Assembly: GCA_023807065.1 (NCBI GenBank)
Contig: JAJJLU010004050.1
Span: 1 to 19,712 of the forward strand
Length of the DNA: 19,712 bases
DNA from: Isotricha intestinalis
Lineage: Eukaryota; Ciliophora; Litostomatea; Vestibuliferida; Isotrichidae
Reading direction: 5' to 3'
In this document: positions 19,294 to 19,712 of the stretch, piece by piece
Numbering within the stretch: position 1 is the stretch's first letter
How the letters are laid out: the number at the start of each line of letters is the position of its first letter
Made by a program: the position numbers and the translations under genes
The notes under the pieces: model-generated
What the model saw: only the letters and a program-made list of their open reading frames with translations
The model's database searches: none
Told to the model about the DNA's origin: nothing

Positions 19294-19559
19294 TATTATT
19301 ATAATAATATTTGGAAAAATTTAATTAAAAATTTCATTATTTTTTTATATTTTATAATTATAGAGAATCACAAAAAAATTTAAAATAGGATTATTTTATT
19401 TAAATAGTTTAAAATTTATTTAAACAATTACAAAATGTAAATCATATATTCAATTAATAATAGAATGAAATATTATTTTTTTCTGAAGATTAAATTAAAT
19501 TATCTATATAATTATAAACTATTTTAAATAAATTCATTTTGATCATTTAAATATTAAAT

Positions 19560-19712
19560 TTAAAAATTAAATTTCCTTTCTTTCGAATCACATTAAATTT
19601 TCTCCGTAATATTCAATTAAATATTTACCTTTGTAATAATGTTTATAAATTCCTTATTGTATTCAGTTTTATTCCACATTAATATATTCATCAAACTTTT
19701 TTCCATCATTAA
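19560..19712 (-). CDS. Possible partial gene entering from the right edge
   Basis: The minus strand reads NDGKKFDEYIN, then (other frame) WNKTEYNKEFIN, then HYYKGKYLIEYYGENLM. Codon usage and residue mix look coding, but two frame changes are needed in about 150 bp and neither end is defined. 19294-19559, between this and the Asn-rich gene, shows nothing supportable. Confidence 0.25.

Noticed and set aside
1..19712. CRISPR arrays, bacterial operons or phage genes
   Set aside because: No regularly spaced repeats, no Shine-Dalgarno pattern and no prokaryotic gene families; content is eukaryotic.

Overview
The window is very AT-rich eukaryotic DNA. The gene content points to a protist: an IP3/ryanodine-receptor-type calcium channel, a ZIP metal transporter, an alpha-carbonic-anhydrase-fold protein, a MORN-repeat protein, an N-myristoylation-type N-terminus, several coiled-coil proteins and one candidate 28-nt GT..AG intron. 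Two properties dominate. First, TAA and TAG occur inside otherwise coherent frames where Gln (or Glu) fits, and TGA occurs where Trp fits, yet all twelve gene ends I can place with some confidence read TAA. This resembles the context-dependent codes known in some ciliates (Condylostoma, karyorelictids) and in Blastocrithidia. A ciliate is my best guess; the exact lineage is not determinable here. Second, nearly every gene needs a one-base frame change about every 200-250 nt, mostly at A or T runs. This looks like long-read homopolymer error, but decay or real frameshifting is not excluded. A 630-codon membrane-protein gene at 15716-17608 is the striking exception, with no break and no in-frame stop.

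Layout. 1-1458 (-) is a coiled-coil protein running off the left edge. 1835-2823 (-) is the C-terminal channel part of an IP3R/RyR-family protein. It abuts 2784-3030 (+), a fragment resembling the RIH helical domain of the same family but in opposite orientation. 3072-3565 holds two small Cys-containing genes. 3701-5803 (-) is a secreted or surface protein with a signal peptide and a C-terminal hydrophobic anchor. 5804-6664 is non-coding and carries a 16-bp perfect hairpin. 6665-7129 (+) is an Asn/Phe/Gly-rich protein with a candidate intron. 7325-7908 (+) is a putatively myristoylated glycine-zipper protein. 8002-8721 (+) is an unknown membrane/Asn-Gln-rich protein and converges on a MORN-repeat gene (8718-9490, -). 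9525-10248 (+) is a secreted alpha-carbonic-anhydrase fold lacking the zinc histidines. 10419-11683 (-) is a ZIP transporter. 12246-14060 (+) is a long coiled-coil protein. 14221-15149 (-) is a signal-anchored protein, 15205-15569 (+) a WD40-like stub, 15716-17608 (-) the intact polytopic membrane protein. 17609-18419 is non-coding, with a GC-rich islet and a degenerate copy of part of the 8002-8721 gene. 18420-19293 (-) is an Asn-rich protein, and the right edge may carry another partial gene.

No operon or shared pathway is evident. The channel, the ZIP transporter and the inactive carbonic anhydrase are ordinary single eukaryotic genes, closely packed with spacers from about 0 to 900 bp. 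All reconstructions were done by eye; CDS coordinates span the broken frames.
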